A stretch of 64,000 nt of DNA from Pseudomonas farris (lineage in GTDB: Bacteria > Pseudomonadota > Gammaproteobacteria > Pseudomonadales > Pseudomonadaceae): NCBI RefSeq assembly GCF_019145235.1, contig NZ_JAHSTV010000012.1, positions 124,001 to 188,000 on the forward strand, read 5' to 3'. Numbering within the stretch: the stretch's first letter is position 1; the number at the start of each line of letters is the position of its first letter. The translations under genes were made by a program, and so were the position numbers. Positions 44,873 through 52,634 of this stretch are shown piece after piece. The notes beneath the pieces are model-generated. The model was given only the letters and a program-made list of their open reading frames with translations, searched no databases and had not been told where the DNA came from.

Positions 44873-44962
44873 TGTGGGAGCGGGCTTGCTCGCGAAGAGG
44901 GAGTGTCAGTCGACATCAATGTTGCCTGACACACTGCCTTCGCGAGCAAGCCCGCTCCCACA
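44873..44962. repeat. REP inverted pair 12, inside the yjf-like operon
   Basis: Arms at about 44873-44897 and 44938-44962 between the PspA-like and rhomboid genes. It may cap the yjfI-yjfJ message and lower expression of the downstream genes. Confidence 0.85.
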
Positions 44963-45014
44963 TGGGTTGCGCTTAAGTAACGGGCATTCACTGCCCTTCG
45001 AGTCGAGGTCACGG

Positions 45015-45578
45015 ATGGATGCCCTGAAGGGGTTCAAGACAATCGCAGGCGTGACCCTCTTCATGGTCGCGTTGCAACTGCTCAATGCGGCGACTGGCTA
45101 CAGCCTTATTGCCTTCGGCCTAGTGCCGAGAACACTGCAGGGACTGGTCGGTATCATCACCTCGCCTTTCTTGCACGGGTCCTTTGCGCATCTGAGTACC
45201 AACCTGATTGCCTTTTTGATCCTCGGCACCCTGGTCATTGTCGAAGGGCTCGGCCGGTTCATGGCCGTCAGCGCCATCATCATTCTATTGGGCGGTTCGC
45301 TGGTCTGGCTGTTCGGATTTGCAGGCGTACACATTGGTGCCAGTGGATGGGTATTCGGGCTGTGGGCGTACCTCCTGTCGCGCGCCTGGTTCCAGAGGAG
45401 CTGGAGTAACCTGATCACGGCCAGTGTCGTGGTCCTGCTCTATGGCGGCCTGATTTTTGGCTTCTTTCCTCGCCAAGGCATGTCCTTCGAAGGGCACATC
45501 TTTGGTGCGATCGCCGGATTTATTGCAGCCAAGGTACTGTTATCTACGCCGCGCAGCAGGTTTAATGCCGCCCGGTAA
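45015..45578 (+). CDS. Rhomboid-family intramembrane serine protease
   Basis: 187 residues from ATG 45015. Six helices. Family marks: HGSFAHLSTNLIAFLILG (His and Asn of helix 2), IGASGWVFG with the catalytic Ser in GASG at about residue 115, and FEGHIFGAIAGF with the catalytic His in helix 6. Both catalytic residues are present, so it should be active. It lies between the PspA-like gene and the potassium-channel gene, on the same strand. It is absent from the E. coli yjf operon as I recall it. Target unknown; a membrane-stress substrate is inferred. Confidence 0.88.
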   Translation: MDALKGFKTIAGVTLFMVALQLLNAATGYSLIAFGLVPRTLQGLVGIITSPFLHGSFAHLSTNLIAFLILGTLVIVEGLGRFMAVSAIIILLGGSLVWLFGFAGVHIGASGWVFGLWAYLLSRAWFQRSWSNLITASVVVLLYGGLIFGFFPRQGMSFEGHIFGAIAGFIAAKVLLSTPRSRFNAAR

Positions 45579-45647
45579 CCGCACTGAGCACTCAGACGCC
45601 AGAGCGATTACATCGTCAGGAATGAGCCCCATGGAGTCAGGGATGTA

Positions 45648-46682
45648 ATGTCGATTTTCCTTTTATTGCGCACGTACGCTTCGTCCTTCTTCCATCGGTT
45701 CGGCTGGGCAGGCCTGGCCATTGCGCTGGGCATACACCTGAGCACGGCCTATATCGGCCTGGTGCTTCTGGGCGAACAACACCTCACCGCCCCCGCCACG
45801 TTTACCTACTTCTATCTCACCACCACGCTCACCGTCGGCTATGGCGATCTCGCGCCACAGACATCGGCGGGACGAATTTTCGTGGCTACCTGGGTCATGC
45901 TCGGGGGCATTGCGCTGCTGACGGCAGCCATCGGCAAAACCACCAGCAGTGTCATCGATGTATGGAGAAAAGGCATGAAGGGCAAAGGCGATTTCACCGG
46001 TAAGGTCGGCCACACTGTTCTCATCGGCTGGGAAGGCGCGTCCAGCGAGCGGGTCATTGAATTATTGCTGCAGGACGAAACCTCCAATGACAACCTGATC
46101 GTCATTTGCGATTGCGACCTCGAAGAAAATCCCATGCCGGGCAAAGCAGACTTTATCAAAGGCGAAAGCCTGTCCTCTGCCGCGCTTTTGCTGCGGGCCG
46201 GCGTTCCCGGTGCCGAACGCGTCCTGGTGCGAACCCATTCAGACGATCTGACCCTGGCCACCGTGCTGGCGGTCAATCGACTGAGCCCTGTCGGGCATGT
46301 GGTCGCCCACTTCAATGAAAGTGAAATCGCTGCGCTCGCCAGCGCCTACGCGCCCAGCCTGGAATGCACCTCGAGCATGGCCATCGAGATGTTGGTGCGT
46401 GCCTCTCAGGATCCGGGCTCATCAGTGGTCATCAATGAATTGCTGTGCGTGGGTCAAGGCGCTACCCAATACCTGATGAGACTGCCCGATACTTTTGAAG
46501 CAACGTTCGGCGATCTGTACGCACAGATGAAAGAGCGCCACAACGCGACCCTGATCGGCTACCGCGCCAAAGGCGCCCGACAGCCTTCGATCAACCCGCC
46601 CGGCGCCACCCGCGTTGAGGGCGGCGAACTCTTCTACATCGCCTCCACTCGCCTCAAGGAAATCACCAATGGGATGGTTTAA
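45648..46682 (+). CDS. Two-helix potassium channel with RCK/TrkA-N domain
   Basis: 344 residues. Two membrane helices (WAGLAIALGIHLSTAYIGLVLL; IFVATWVMLGGIALLTAAIGK) flank the pore helix and selectivity filter TTTLTVGYGDLAP (about residues 58-70). A cytosolic RCK domain follows: HTVLIGWEGASSERVIELLL, NLIVICDCDLEENP, GESLSSAALLLRAGVPGAERVLVRT. The Rossmann loop GWEGAS is less canonical than GxGxxG. It would let K+ pass in response to a ligand. The next gene starts within its last codons (14-nt overlap). Confidence 0.9.
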   Translation: MSIFLLLRTYASSFFHRFGWAGLAIALGIHLSTAYIGLVLLGEQHLTAPATFTYFYLTTTLTVGYGDLAPQTSAGRIFVATWVMLGGIALLTAAIGKTTSSVIDVWRKGMKGKGDFTGKVGHTVLIGWEGASSERVIELLLQDETSNDNLIVICDCDLEENPMPGKADFIKGESLSSAALLLRAGVPGAERVLVRTHSDDLTLATVLAVNRLSPVGHVVAHFNESEIAALASAYAPSLECTSSMAIEMLVRASQDPGSSVVINELLCVGQGATQYLMRLPDTFEATFGDLYAQMKERHNATLIGYRAKGARQPSINPPGATRVEGGELFYIASTRLKEITNGMV

Positions 46683-47343
46683 ACAGTTGATGGGGCTTGA
46701 GGCCCCGAAAGCGAATACGGAATCGAAATGGACAGCCAACGAAACCCTGCCCGCCATCGGTCCGCTGGGCCTGGCATTGGGTAAAGAGGTGATGTTCGAC
46801 ACCACCCTGAAGTTGTTGCTCGACGGTAACACCACCGTGGTCATCCCTGGCGCCCAACAGATCTGGAGCGCTGGCACTGTTGATCTCGGGCAGTCGAACT
46901 GCCTGTCACGCTATTACATGAACGACGAAGACTACTGGCTGCAAGTGCACACCACCGGTGACATCGCCGGACAGGTCGAGTCAGTGATCCTGTTCAATTA
47001 CCTCAGTTACGTCACCATCAACAGTGAAGCGGAGCTGAGTCGTCTGGCCGGCCCTCAAAGCCTGATCGGGCTGCCGACTTATACCCATAACGGTGTCGAA
47101 TACACCCGCGAATGGGGCACCGAGAGTGGCCAGACAGAACTGGTGGGGCTGAGCGAACACCTGAAAAACCCGGATGAGTCCTACAGCATCGAGCACCGTT
47201 CGATGCTGTACGCCCGCGAAACCGGCCTGACCGATCGCCGGGAATTCCTGCTGTTTTCCGTCGAAGAAGACGCCGAAGGCACTATCAGCTTGAGTACTTC
47301 GCTGGGCATTTCGCTGTACACCACTGACCTGAACACTTTTTAA
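46669..47343 (+). CDS. yjfK: DUF2491 protein (YjfK-like)
   Basis: 224 residues from ATG 46669, overlapping the channel gene by 14 nt. Start MGWFKQLMGLEAPK matches the family; characteristic parts are GPLGLALGKEVMFDTTLKLLLDG, LSRYYMNDEDYWLQVHTTG, YTREWGTESGQTELVGLSE and HRSMLYARETGLTDRREFLLFSVEE. Soluble, no known enzyme motif. Function unknown; conserved companion of PspA-like and DUF350 proteins. Confidence 0.88.
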   Translation: MGWFKQLMGLEAPKANTESKWTANETLPAIGPLGLALGKEVMFDTTLKLLLDGNTTVVIPGAQQIWSAGTVDLGQSNCLSRYYMNDEDYWLQVHTTGDIAGQVESVILFNYLSYVTINSEAELSRLAGPQSLIGLPTYTHNGVEYTREWGTESGQTELVGLSEHLKNPDESYSIEHRSMLYARETGLTDRREFLLFSVEEDAEGTISLSTSLGISLYTTDLNTF

Positions 47344-47357
47344 AAAGGAAGAAGTCC

Positions 47358-47786
47358 ATGCTTGAAGCGCTCTCCATCTCCCTGAATAAAGCCGCCGTGC
47401 TCGGGTTTGTTTTGTACATCCTCGGCGCCGCCGTGCTGTTCGCGCTGTTCCAGTTCATCTACACCCGAATCACCCCGCACAAAGAATTCGAACTGATCCG
47501 CTCGGGTAACGTTGCGGCCGCGATCGCGCTGGGTGGCGCCATCATCGGTTTCGCCATTCCGGCCAGTAATGTGATTGCCTACTCGATCAGCATTCTGGAC
47601 TTCGTCGTCTGGGCAGTGATCGCCGCTTTCGTACAATTGCTGGCGTTTCTGGTGACCAGTCTGGTGCTCAAAGGCGCCTCTGAACGCATTAAAAAAGGTG
47701 AAATCGCTGCGGGTATCTATATCGCGGCAGTGGCCATCAGCGTCGGCATGTTGAACGCCGCGTGCATGACCCCTTCCTCGAACTGA
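47358..47786 (+). CDS. yjfL: DUF350 membrane protein (YjfL-like)
   Basis: 142 residues, four helices: AAVLGFVLYILGAAVLFALFQFIY, AAAIALGGAIIGFAIPASNVI, SISILDFVVWAVIAAFVQLLAFLV and GEIAAGIYIAAVAISVGMLNAACM. The polar segment RITPHKEFELIRSGN after helix 1 is the DUF350 signature. AAGGAAG ribosome site. The role is unknown, though DUF350 genes are recurrent neighbours of ATP-grasp and PspA genes. Confidence 0.9.
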   Translation: MLEALSISLNKAAVLGFVLYILGAAVLFALFQFIYTRITPHKEFELIRSGNVAAAIALGGAIIGFAIPASNVIAYSISILDFVVWAVIAAFVQLLAFLVTSLVLKGASERIKKGEIAAGIYIAAVAISVGMLNAACMTPSSN

Positions 47787-47805
47787 TTGCGCCACGGAGA
47801 TTCCG

Positions 47806-48543
47806 ATGAAACGAAGCAAGTACGTTCAGCTCTCGCTGGCAGCGTCGGTCGCCATGGCGATATCAGGTTGCGGGCCGACAGAAAAAACCTACCCGGTGCA
47901 GAAGAAGTACAACTTCCAGTCTGTTCAGCAGTGTGCCGATGAAAAACTCCCGGTAGACGTCTGCTCTGACGCCTACATGACCGCCATGGCAGAGCATCGC
48001 CGTATCGCGCCGGTGTACGACAACCAGGCCGATTGCGATGCCGACTTTGTCGCCGACTGGTGCCAGCAGGATTCCGCCGGCAAGTTCATCCCCAAGCTGG
48101 GCGGTTTCGAACTGACCGCCGATGGCGAGGTGACGCAATCCCAGGTGGACGCGGCCAAGGCTCAACTGCCGGCCTCGGAAGCGAACAGCGGAGGCTCCGG
48201 ATTCTCCGGCACCAGCCTGCTGACCGGCCTGCTGATCGGCAACATGCTGAGTAGCAATCGCAATAGCTACTTCTCCGAGCCGGTCTACCGCTACCGCGAT
48301 GATCGCGGCAACTACGGCTCCTCAACGCTCAACCAGCGGATTTCCAAAGGCTCAACCTTTACCAAGTCCAATCAGGCAAGGTACGGCAGCAGCAGCAGCA
48401 GCAGCAGCTACACCGACTCAATCCGTTCAGGCAGCAAGCCGATATCCGTTGCCTCATCCACGTCTCGTGGCGGCTTCGGCAGCAAAGCCAGCGCCCGCAG
48501 CGGTTGGGGCGGTTCGAGCAGCGCTGGCCGATCGAGCAGTTAA
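47806..48543 (+). CDS. yjfM: DUF1190 lipoprotein (YjfM-like)
   Basis: 245 residues. Lipoprotein signal MKRSKYVQLSLAASVAMAISGC with lipobox ISGC (Cys22). The DUF1190 core has conserved cysteines (SVQQCADEKLPVDVCSDAYMTAM; DCDADFVADWCQQD). The C-terminal third is Ser/Gly/Arg-rich and contains a run of seven AGC-type codons near 48384-48408. It should be anchored in an envelope membrane on the periplasmic side. ACGGAG ribosome site. Confidence 0.88.
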   Translation: MKRSKYVQLSLAASVAMAISGCGPTEKTYPVQKKYNFQSVQQCADEKLPVDVCSDAYMTAMAEHRRIAPVYDNQADCDADFVADWCQQDSAGKFIPKLGGFELTADGEVTQSQVDAAKAQLPASEANSGGSGFSGTSLLTGLLIGNMLSSNRNSYFSEPVYRYRDDRGNYGSSTLNQRISKGSTFTKSNQARYGSSSSSSSYTDSIRSGSKPISVASSTSRGGFGSKASARSGWGGSSSAGRSSS

Positions 48544-48555
48544 GGAACAAACGCC

Positions 48556-49713
48556 ATGAAGAAGATCCTCTGCGCAGAGCGTCATGACTGGAAACAGACC
48601 GCCGAAAGTCTTGGCTTTCTGTTCCATACCATCGACGACGAACCCTATTGGGACGAAAGCGCGTATTACCAGTTCACGCTCAAGCAGATCGAGAACGATC
48701 TCGAAGACCCGACCACCGAGATTCATGAGATGTGCATGGACCTGGTGGCCCGCGTGGTTCAGAGCGAGGAGTTGCTGGAGCGCCTGAGCATTCCAGCGCC
48801 ATTCTTCGACATGGTTCGCACTTCATGGCTCGAAGGCCACCCGCACCTGTATGGACGCATGGATTTTTCCTACGACGGCAGCGGGCCGGCCAAGTTGCTG
48901 GAACTCAACTACGACACGCCGACCAGCCTGTATGAGGCGGCGGCGTTTCAGTGGGGCTGGCTGGAGCAATGCATCGAACGCGGCTTGCTGCCCAAGCATG
49001 CCGACCAGTTCAACAGCATCGACACCAAGCTGCATCAGGCCTTTGCCCAGCTGCAGCTCAAACAGCCCTTCTATTTCGCCTCGATGAAAGACTCGGTCGA
49101 AGACAAAGGCACCACCGACTACTTGCGCCTGATCGCGGAAAAGGTCGGCATCGAATCGCGGCACATCGACATCGAAGACATCGGCCTCACCCATGAAGGA
49201 CGTTTCGTCGACTTAGAAGATCGCTGGATTCCTCATCTGTTCAAGCTGCATGCCTGGGAGTTCATCTTCCACGAACCCTTCGGCTCGGCGATTGCCCAGA
49301 GTGACACACAGTTTTTCGAGCCCGCCTGGAAATCGATCATTTCCAACAAGGGTATCCTGCCACTGCTGTGGGAGTTCAACAAAGGTCACCCGAACCTGCT
49401 CGCGGCGCACCTGGATCCAGACCCAAGCAAAGCGGTGCCAAAAGGCTGGGTGCGCAAGCCGTTCTTCTCCCGGGAAGGCGCCAACATTGAGCTGCAAACC
49501 GCTGACGGTCTGATCGTGAAAGAGGACGGGCCCTACACCGACGCGCCGTTTATCCTTCAGGAATTCGCCCCGCTGCCGAAGTTTGGCGACAGCTTTACGC
49601 TGGTTGGCTCCTGGGTGATCGGCGATCAGGCGGCCGGTATTGGCGTGCGGGAAGACAACAGTTTGATCACCAAGGATTCAAGCCGGTTTTTGCCGCACCT
49701 GATACTCGACTGA
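48556..49713 (+). CDS. yjfC: Glutathionylspermidine-synthase-like ATP-grasp ligase (YjfC-like)
   Basis: 385 residues, lacking the amidase half of bifunctional GspS. ATP-grasp signatures: MDFSYDGSGPAKLLELNYDTPTSLYEAA, LHAWEFIFHEPFG, AGWKSIISNKGILPLLWEFN-type segment and GWVRKPFFSREGANIEL, then VGSWVIGDQAAGIGVREDN. It should form an amide or peptide bond with an amine; the E. coli homologue is not a proven Gsp synthase. Last gene of the operon, 12 nt after yjfM. Confidence 0.9.
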   Translation: MKKILCAERHDWKQTAESLGFLFHTIDDEPYWDESAYYQFTLKQIENDLEDPTTEIHEMCMDLVARVVQSEELLERLSIPAPFFDMVRTSWLEGHPHLYGRMDFSYDGSGPAKLLELNYDTPTSLYEAAAFQWGWLEQCIERGLLPKHADQFNSIDTKLHQAFAQLQLKQPFYFASMKDSVEDKGTTDYLRLIAEKVGIESRHIDIEDIGLTHEGRFVDLEDRWIPHLFKLHAWEFIFHEPFGSAIAQSDTQFFEPAWKSIISNKGILPLLWEFNKGHPNLLAAHLDPDPSKAVPKGWVRKPFFSREGANIELQTADGLIVKEDGPYTDAPFILQEFAPLPKFGDSFTLVGSWVIGDQAAGIGVREDNSLITKDSSRFLPHLILD

Positions 49714-49820
49714 CCCATCCATCGCCGGTGTGGACATAAGTAAGATGCCCGCAAGACTTACGGCTGAAATACCGGATAATGGCGGCCAAATCGTCTAGCC
49801 CGTTATTCTGGTAATCCCCC

Positions 49821-52025
49821 ATGGAAATAAAGGTCAACTTTCTCGACAACCTTCGACTTGAAGCCAAGTTCGATGACTTCACGGTGGTGGCCGATCAACC
49901 TATCCGCTACAAGGGCGATGGCTCGGCACCTGGCCCATTCGACTACTTCCTGGCTTCGTCGGCGTTGTGTGCGGCTTATTTCGTGAAGTTGTACTGCGAC
50001 ACCCGCAGTATTCCCACGGATAACATCCGCCTGTCGCAGAACAACATTGTTGATCCGGAAAACCGCTACAACCAGATTTTCAAGATCCAGGTCGAGTTGC
50101 CGGCGGACATCTCCGACAAGGACCGCCAGGGCATCCTGCGTTCCATCGACCGTTGCACCGTGAAAAAAGTGGTGCAAGCCGGACCTGAGTTTGTGATCGA
50201 AGAGGTGGAAAACCTCGACGCCGATGCCCAGGCGTTGTTGATGCCTGCATCCAATTCCGGGACGGGCACCTATATCGCGGGCAAGGATCTGCCGCTGGAG
50301 CAAACCATCGCCAATATGTCAGCCATTCTGGCGGACCTGGGCATGAAGATTGAAATCGCCTCGTGGCGCAATATCGTGCCCAATGTGTGGTCGCTGCATA
50401 TCCGCGATGCGCACTCGCCGATGTGCTTTACCAACGGCAAGGGTGCGACCAAGGAAGGCGCGTTGGCGTCGGCGTTGGGCGAGTTTATCGAGCGACTCAA
50501 CTGCAACTTCTTCTACAACGACCAGTTCTGGGGCGAGGACATCGCCAACGCAGCGTTTGTGCACTACCCGGACGAACGCTGGTTCAAGCCTGGCCGAAAA
50601 GATGAGCTGCCAACTGAAATTCTCGACGAGTACTGCCTGAAAATTTACAACCGCGACGGCGAGTTGCGTGGTTCCCATCTGATCGATACCAACTCGGGCA
50701 ATGAAGAGCGCGGCATCTGCTCGCTGCCGTACGTGCGCCAGTCGGACGGCGAGGTGGTGTATTTCCCGTCCAACCTGATTGAAAACCTTTTCCTGAGCAA
50801 CGGCATGAGTGCCGGTAACACGCTGGCCGAAGCCCAGGTGCAGTGCCTGTCGGAGATTTTCGAGCGCGCGGTAAAACGCGAAATCATCGAAGGTGAATTT
50901 GCACTGCCGGATGTGCCGGCCCACGTGCTGGCGAAGTACCCCGGGATACTGGCCGGCATTCAGGCGCTGGAAGAACAGGGATTCCCCGTGTTGGTGAAGG
51001 ATGCGTCCCTGGGTGGTGAATTCCCGGTGATGTGCGTCACGTTGATGAACCCGCGTACCGGCGGCGTGTTCGCCTCGTTCGGCGCGCATCCGAGCCTGGA
51101 AGTGGCGCTGGAACGCAGCCTGACCGAATTGCTGCAGGGCCGCAGCTTCGAAGGCCTCAACGACTTGCCCCAGCCGACGTTTGAAGGTCACGCAGTGACC
51201 GAGCCGAATAACTTCGTCGAGCACTTTATCGACTCCAGCGGCGTGGTGTCGTGGCGCTTCTTCAGTGCCAAATCGGATTACGAATTCGTGGAGTGGGACT
51301 TCTCCGGCCAGGGCGAAAACTCGAATGCCGAGGAAGCCGCGACCTTGTTCGGCATTCTCGAAGGCATGGGCAAAGAAGTGTACATGGCGGTCTACGAGCA
51401 TATCGGCGCGAAGGCGTGCCGCATTCTGGTGCCGAACTATTCGGAAATCTATCCCGTGGACGATCTGATCTGGGATAACACCAACAAAGCGCTGTTCTTC
51501 CGCGCCGACATCCTGAACCTGCATCGCCTGGGCGAAGACGAACTGCAAGCGCTGGTTGAGCGCCTGGTGGAAAGCGAGCTGGACGACTACACCGACATCA
51601 CCTCCTTGATCGGCATCGAATTTGACGACAATACGGCTTGGGGTCAGCTGACGATCCTGGAGTTGAAGTTGCTGATTTATCTCGCCTTGCAACAGTTTGA
51701 AGAGGCGAAAGAGGCGGTGGAAATGTTCCTGCAGTACAACGACAACACGGTTGAGCGTGGCTTGTTCTACCAGGCCGTCAACGTGGTGCTGGAGATGAAG
51801 CTGGACGAAGACCTGGAGCTGGAAGACTACGAGGCCAATTTCCGCCGGATGTTTGGCAGCGAGCGGATGGATGCAGCAATCGGATCGGTGGACGGCAGCG
51901 TGCGTTTCCATGGCTTGACGCCGACCAGCATGAAACTGGAGGGGCTCGACAGGCACCTGCGGTTGATCGATAGCTACAAGAAACTGCACTCGGCACGGGC
52001 CAATGTGACCACTTTATTCAGTTAA
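49821..52025 (+). CDS. ycaO: OsmC-YcaO fusion protein
   Basis: 734 residues, about 150 more than E. coli YcaO as I recall. Residues about 1-135 are an OsmC-like domain (KFDDFTVVADQPIRYKGDG, PFDYFLASSALCAAYFVKLYC with the redox-type Cys). Residues about 170-590 are the YcaO fold that binds ATP (CFTNGKGATKEGALASALGEFIERLNC, GNTLAEAQVQCLSEIFERAVKREII, SLTELLQGR-type segment). The C-terminal part is helical. YcaO enzymes phosphorylate peptide amides; this non-clustered form has been linked to S12 methylthiolation. It follows yjfC by 107 nt and may have its own promoter. Confidence 0.88.
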   Translation: MEIKVNFLDNLRLEAKFDDFTVVADQPIRYKGDGSAPGPFDYFLASSALCAAYFVKLYCDTRSIPTDNIRLSQNNIVDPENRYNQIFKIQVELPADISDKDRQGILRSIDRCTVKKVVQAGPEFVIEEVENLDADAQALLMPASNSGTGTYIAGKDLPLEQTIANMSAILADLGMKIEIASWRNIVPNVWSLHIRDAHSPMCFTNGKGATKEGALASALGEFIERLNCNFFYNDQFWGEDIANAAFVHYPDERWFKPGRKDELPTEILDEYCLKIYNRDGELRGSHLIDTNSGNEERGICSLPYVRQSDGEVVYFPSNLIENLFLSNGMSAGNTLAEAQVQCLSEIFERAVKREIIEGEFALPDVPAHVLAKYPGILAGIQALEEQGFPVLVKDASLGGEFPVMCVTLMNPRTGGVFASFGAHPSLEVALERSLTELLQGRSFEGLNDLPQPTFEGHAVTEPNNFVEHFIDSSGVVSWRFFSAKSDYEFVEWDFSGQGENSNAEEAATLFGILEGMGKEVYMAVYEHIGAKACRILVPNYSEIYPVDDLIWDNTNKALFFRADILNLHRLGEDELQALVERLVESELDDYTDITSLIGIEFDDNTAWGQLTILELKLLIYLALQQFEEAKEAVEMFLQYNDNTVERGLFYQAVNVVLEMKLDEDLELEDYEANFRRMFGSERMDAAIGSVDGSVRFHGLTPTSMKLEGLDRHLRLIDSYKKLHSARANVTTLFS

Positions 52026-52035
52026 CAGCGCCCAC

Positions 52036-52073
52036 AAAAAAGCGAAGCCAGATTACGGGCTTCGCTTTTTTTT
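52036..52073. terminator. Terminator between ycaO and ssb
   Basis: AAAAAAGCGAAGCC (52036-52049) pairs with GGCTTCGCTTTTTT (52058-52071). T tracts on both strands make it bidirectional between convergent genes. Confidence 0.93.
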
Positions 52074-52097
52074 ATTACTTACTGGACAGCAGCTTTT

Positions 52098-52625
52098 TTA
52101 GAACGGGATATCGTCATCAAAGCTGTCGAAATCCGGAGCCGGCTGCGGAGCGGCCTGCTGTGGAGCTGGTGCCTGGCGCGACTGTTGCGGTGCCGACTGC
52201 TGTGGACGCGGAGCCTGTTGGCGTGGGGCCGGGGCGGACTGCTGGTAGTTATTGCCCCCGCCTTGTTGGTCACCCTGCTGTGGACGGCCGCCCAACAATT
52301 GCATGGTGCCTTGCATGTCGACCACGATTTCAGTGGTGTAACGCTTGATACCGTCTTTTTCCCACTCGCGGGTTTGCAGCTTGCCTTCGATGTACACCTG
52401 CGAACCTTTGCGCAGGTATTCGCCGGCAATTTCGGCAACCTTGCCGAACATCGACACACGGTGCCATTCGGTCTTCTCGACCTTCTGACCGGTTTGCTTG
52501 TCGGTCCACTGTTCGCTGGTCGCCAGACTCAGGTTGGTCACGGCGTTACCGTTAGGCAAGTAGCGAACTTCGGGATCCTGGCCGCAAGTGCCGACCAATA
52601 TGACTTTGTTAACCCCACGGGCCAT
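52098..52625 (-). CDS. ssb: Single-stranded DNA-binding protein
   Basis: 175 residues. N-terminal OB fold (ARGVNKVILVGTCGQDPEVRYL, SEQWTDKQTGQKVEKTEWHRVSMFGK), then a Gln/Ala/Pro-rich linker from about residue 115 and the acidic tip DFDSFDDDIPF that binds partner proteins. Essential in replication and repair. AGGAG precedes the ATG. It starts 9 nt after the stop of the MFS gene, so is co-transcribed with it, as in other pseudomonads. Confidence 0.97.
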   Translation of the reverse strand: MARGVNKVILVGTCGQDPEVRYLPNGNAVTNLSLATSEQWTDKQTGQKVEKTEWHRVSMFGKVAEIAGEYLRKGSQVYIEGKLQTREWEKDGIKRYTTEIVVDMQGTMQLLGGRPQQGDQQGGGNNYQQSAPAPRQQAPRPQQSAPQQSRQAPAPQQAAPQPAPDFDSFDDDIPF

Positions 52626-52634
52626 AACGTTCTC

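Noticed and set aside
6688..44962. The repeated GTGGGAGCGGGCTTGCTCGC units considered as a CRISPR array
   Set aside because: They occur as isolated inverted pairs kilobases apart, not as regularly spaced direct repeats with unique spacers.
50319..51989. A 556-codon reverse-strand open frame opposite ycaO
   Set aside because: Shadow of the YcaO coding sequence; composition is typical of antisense and no signature is seen.
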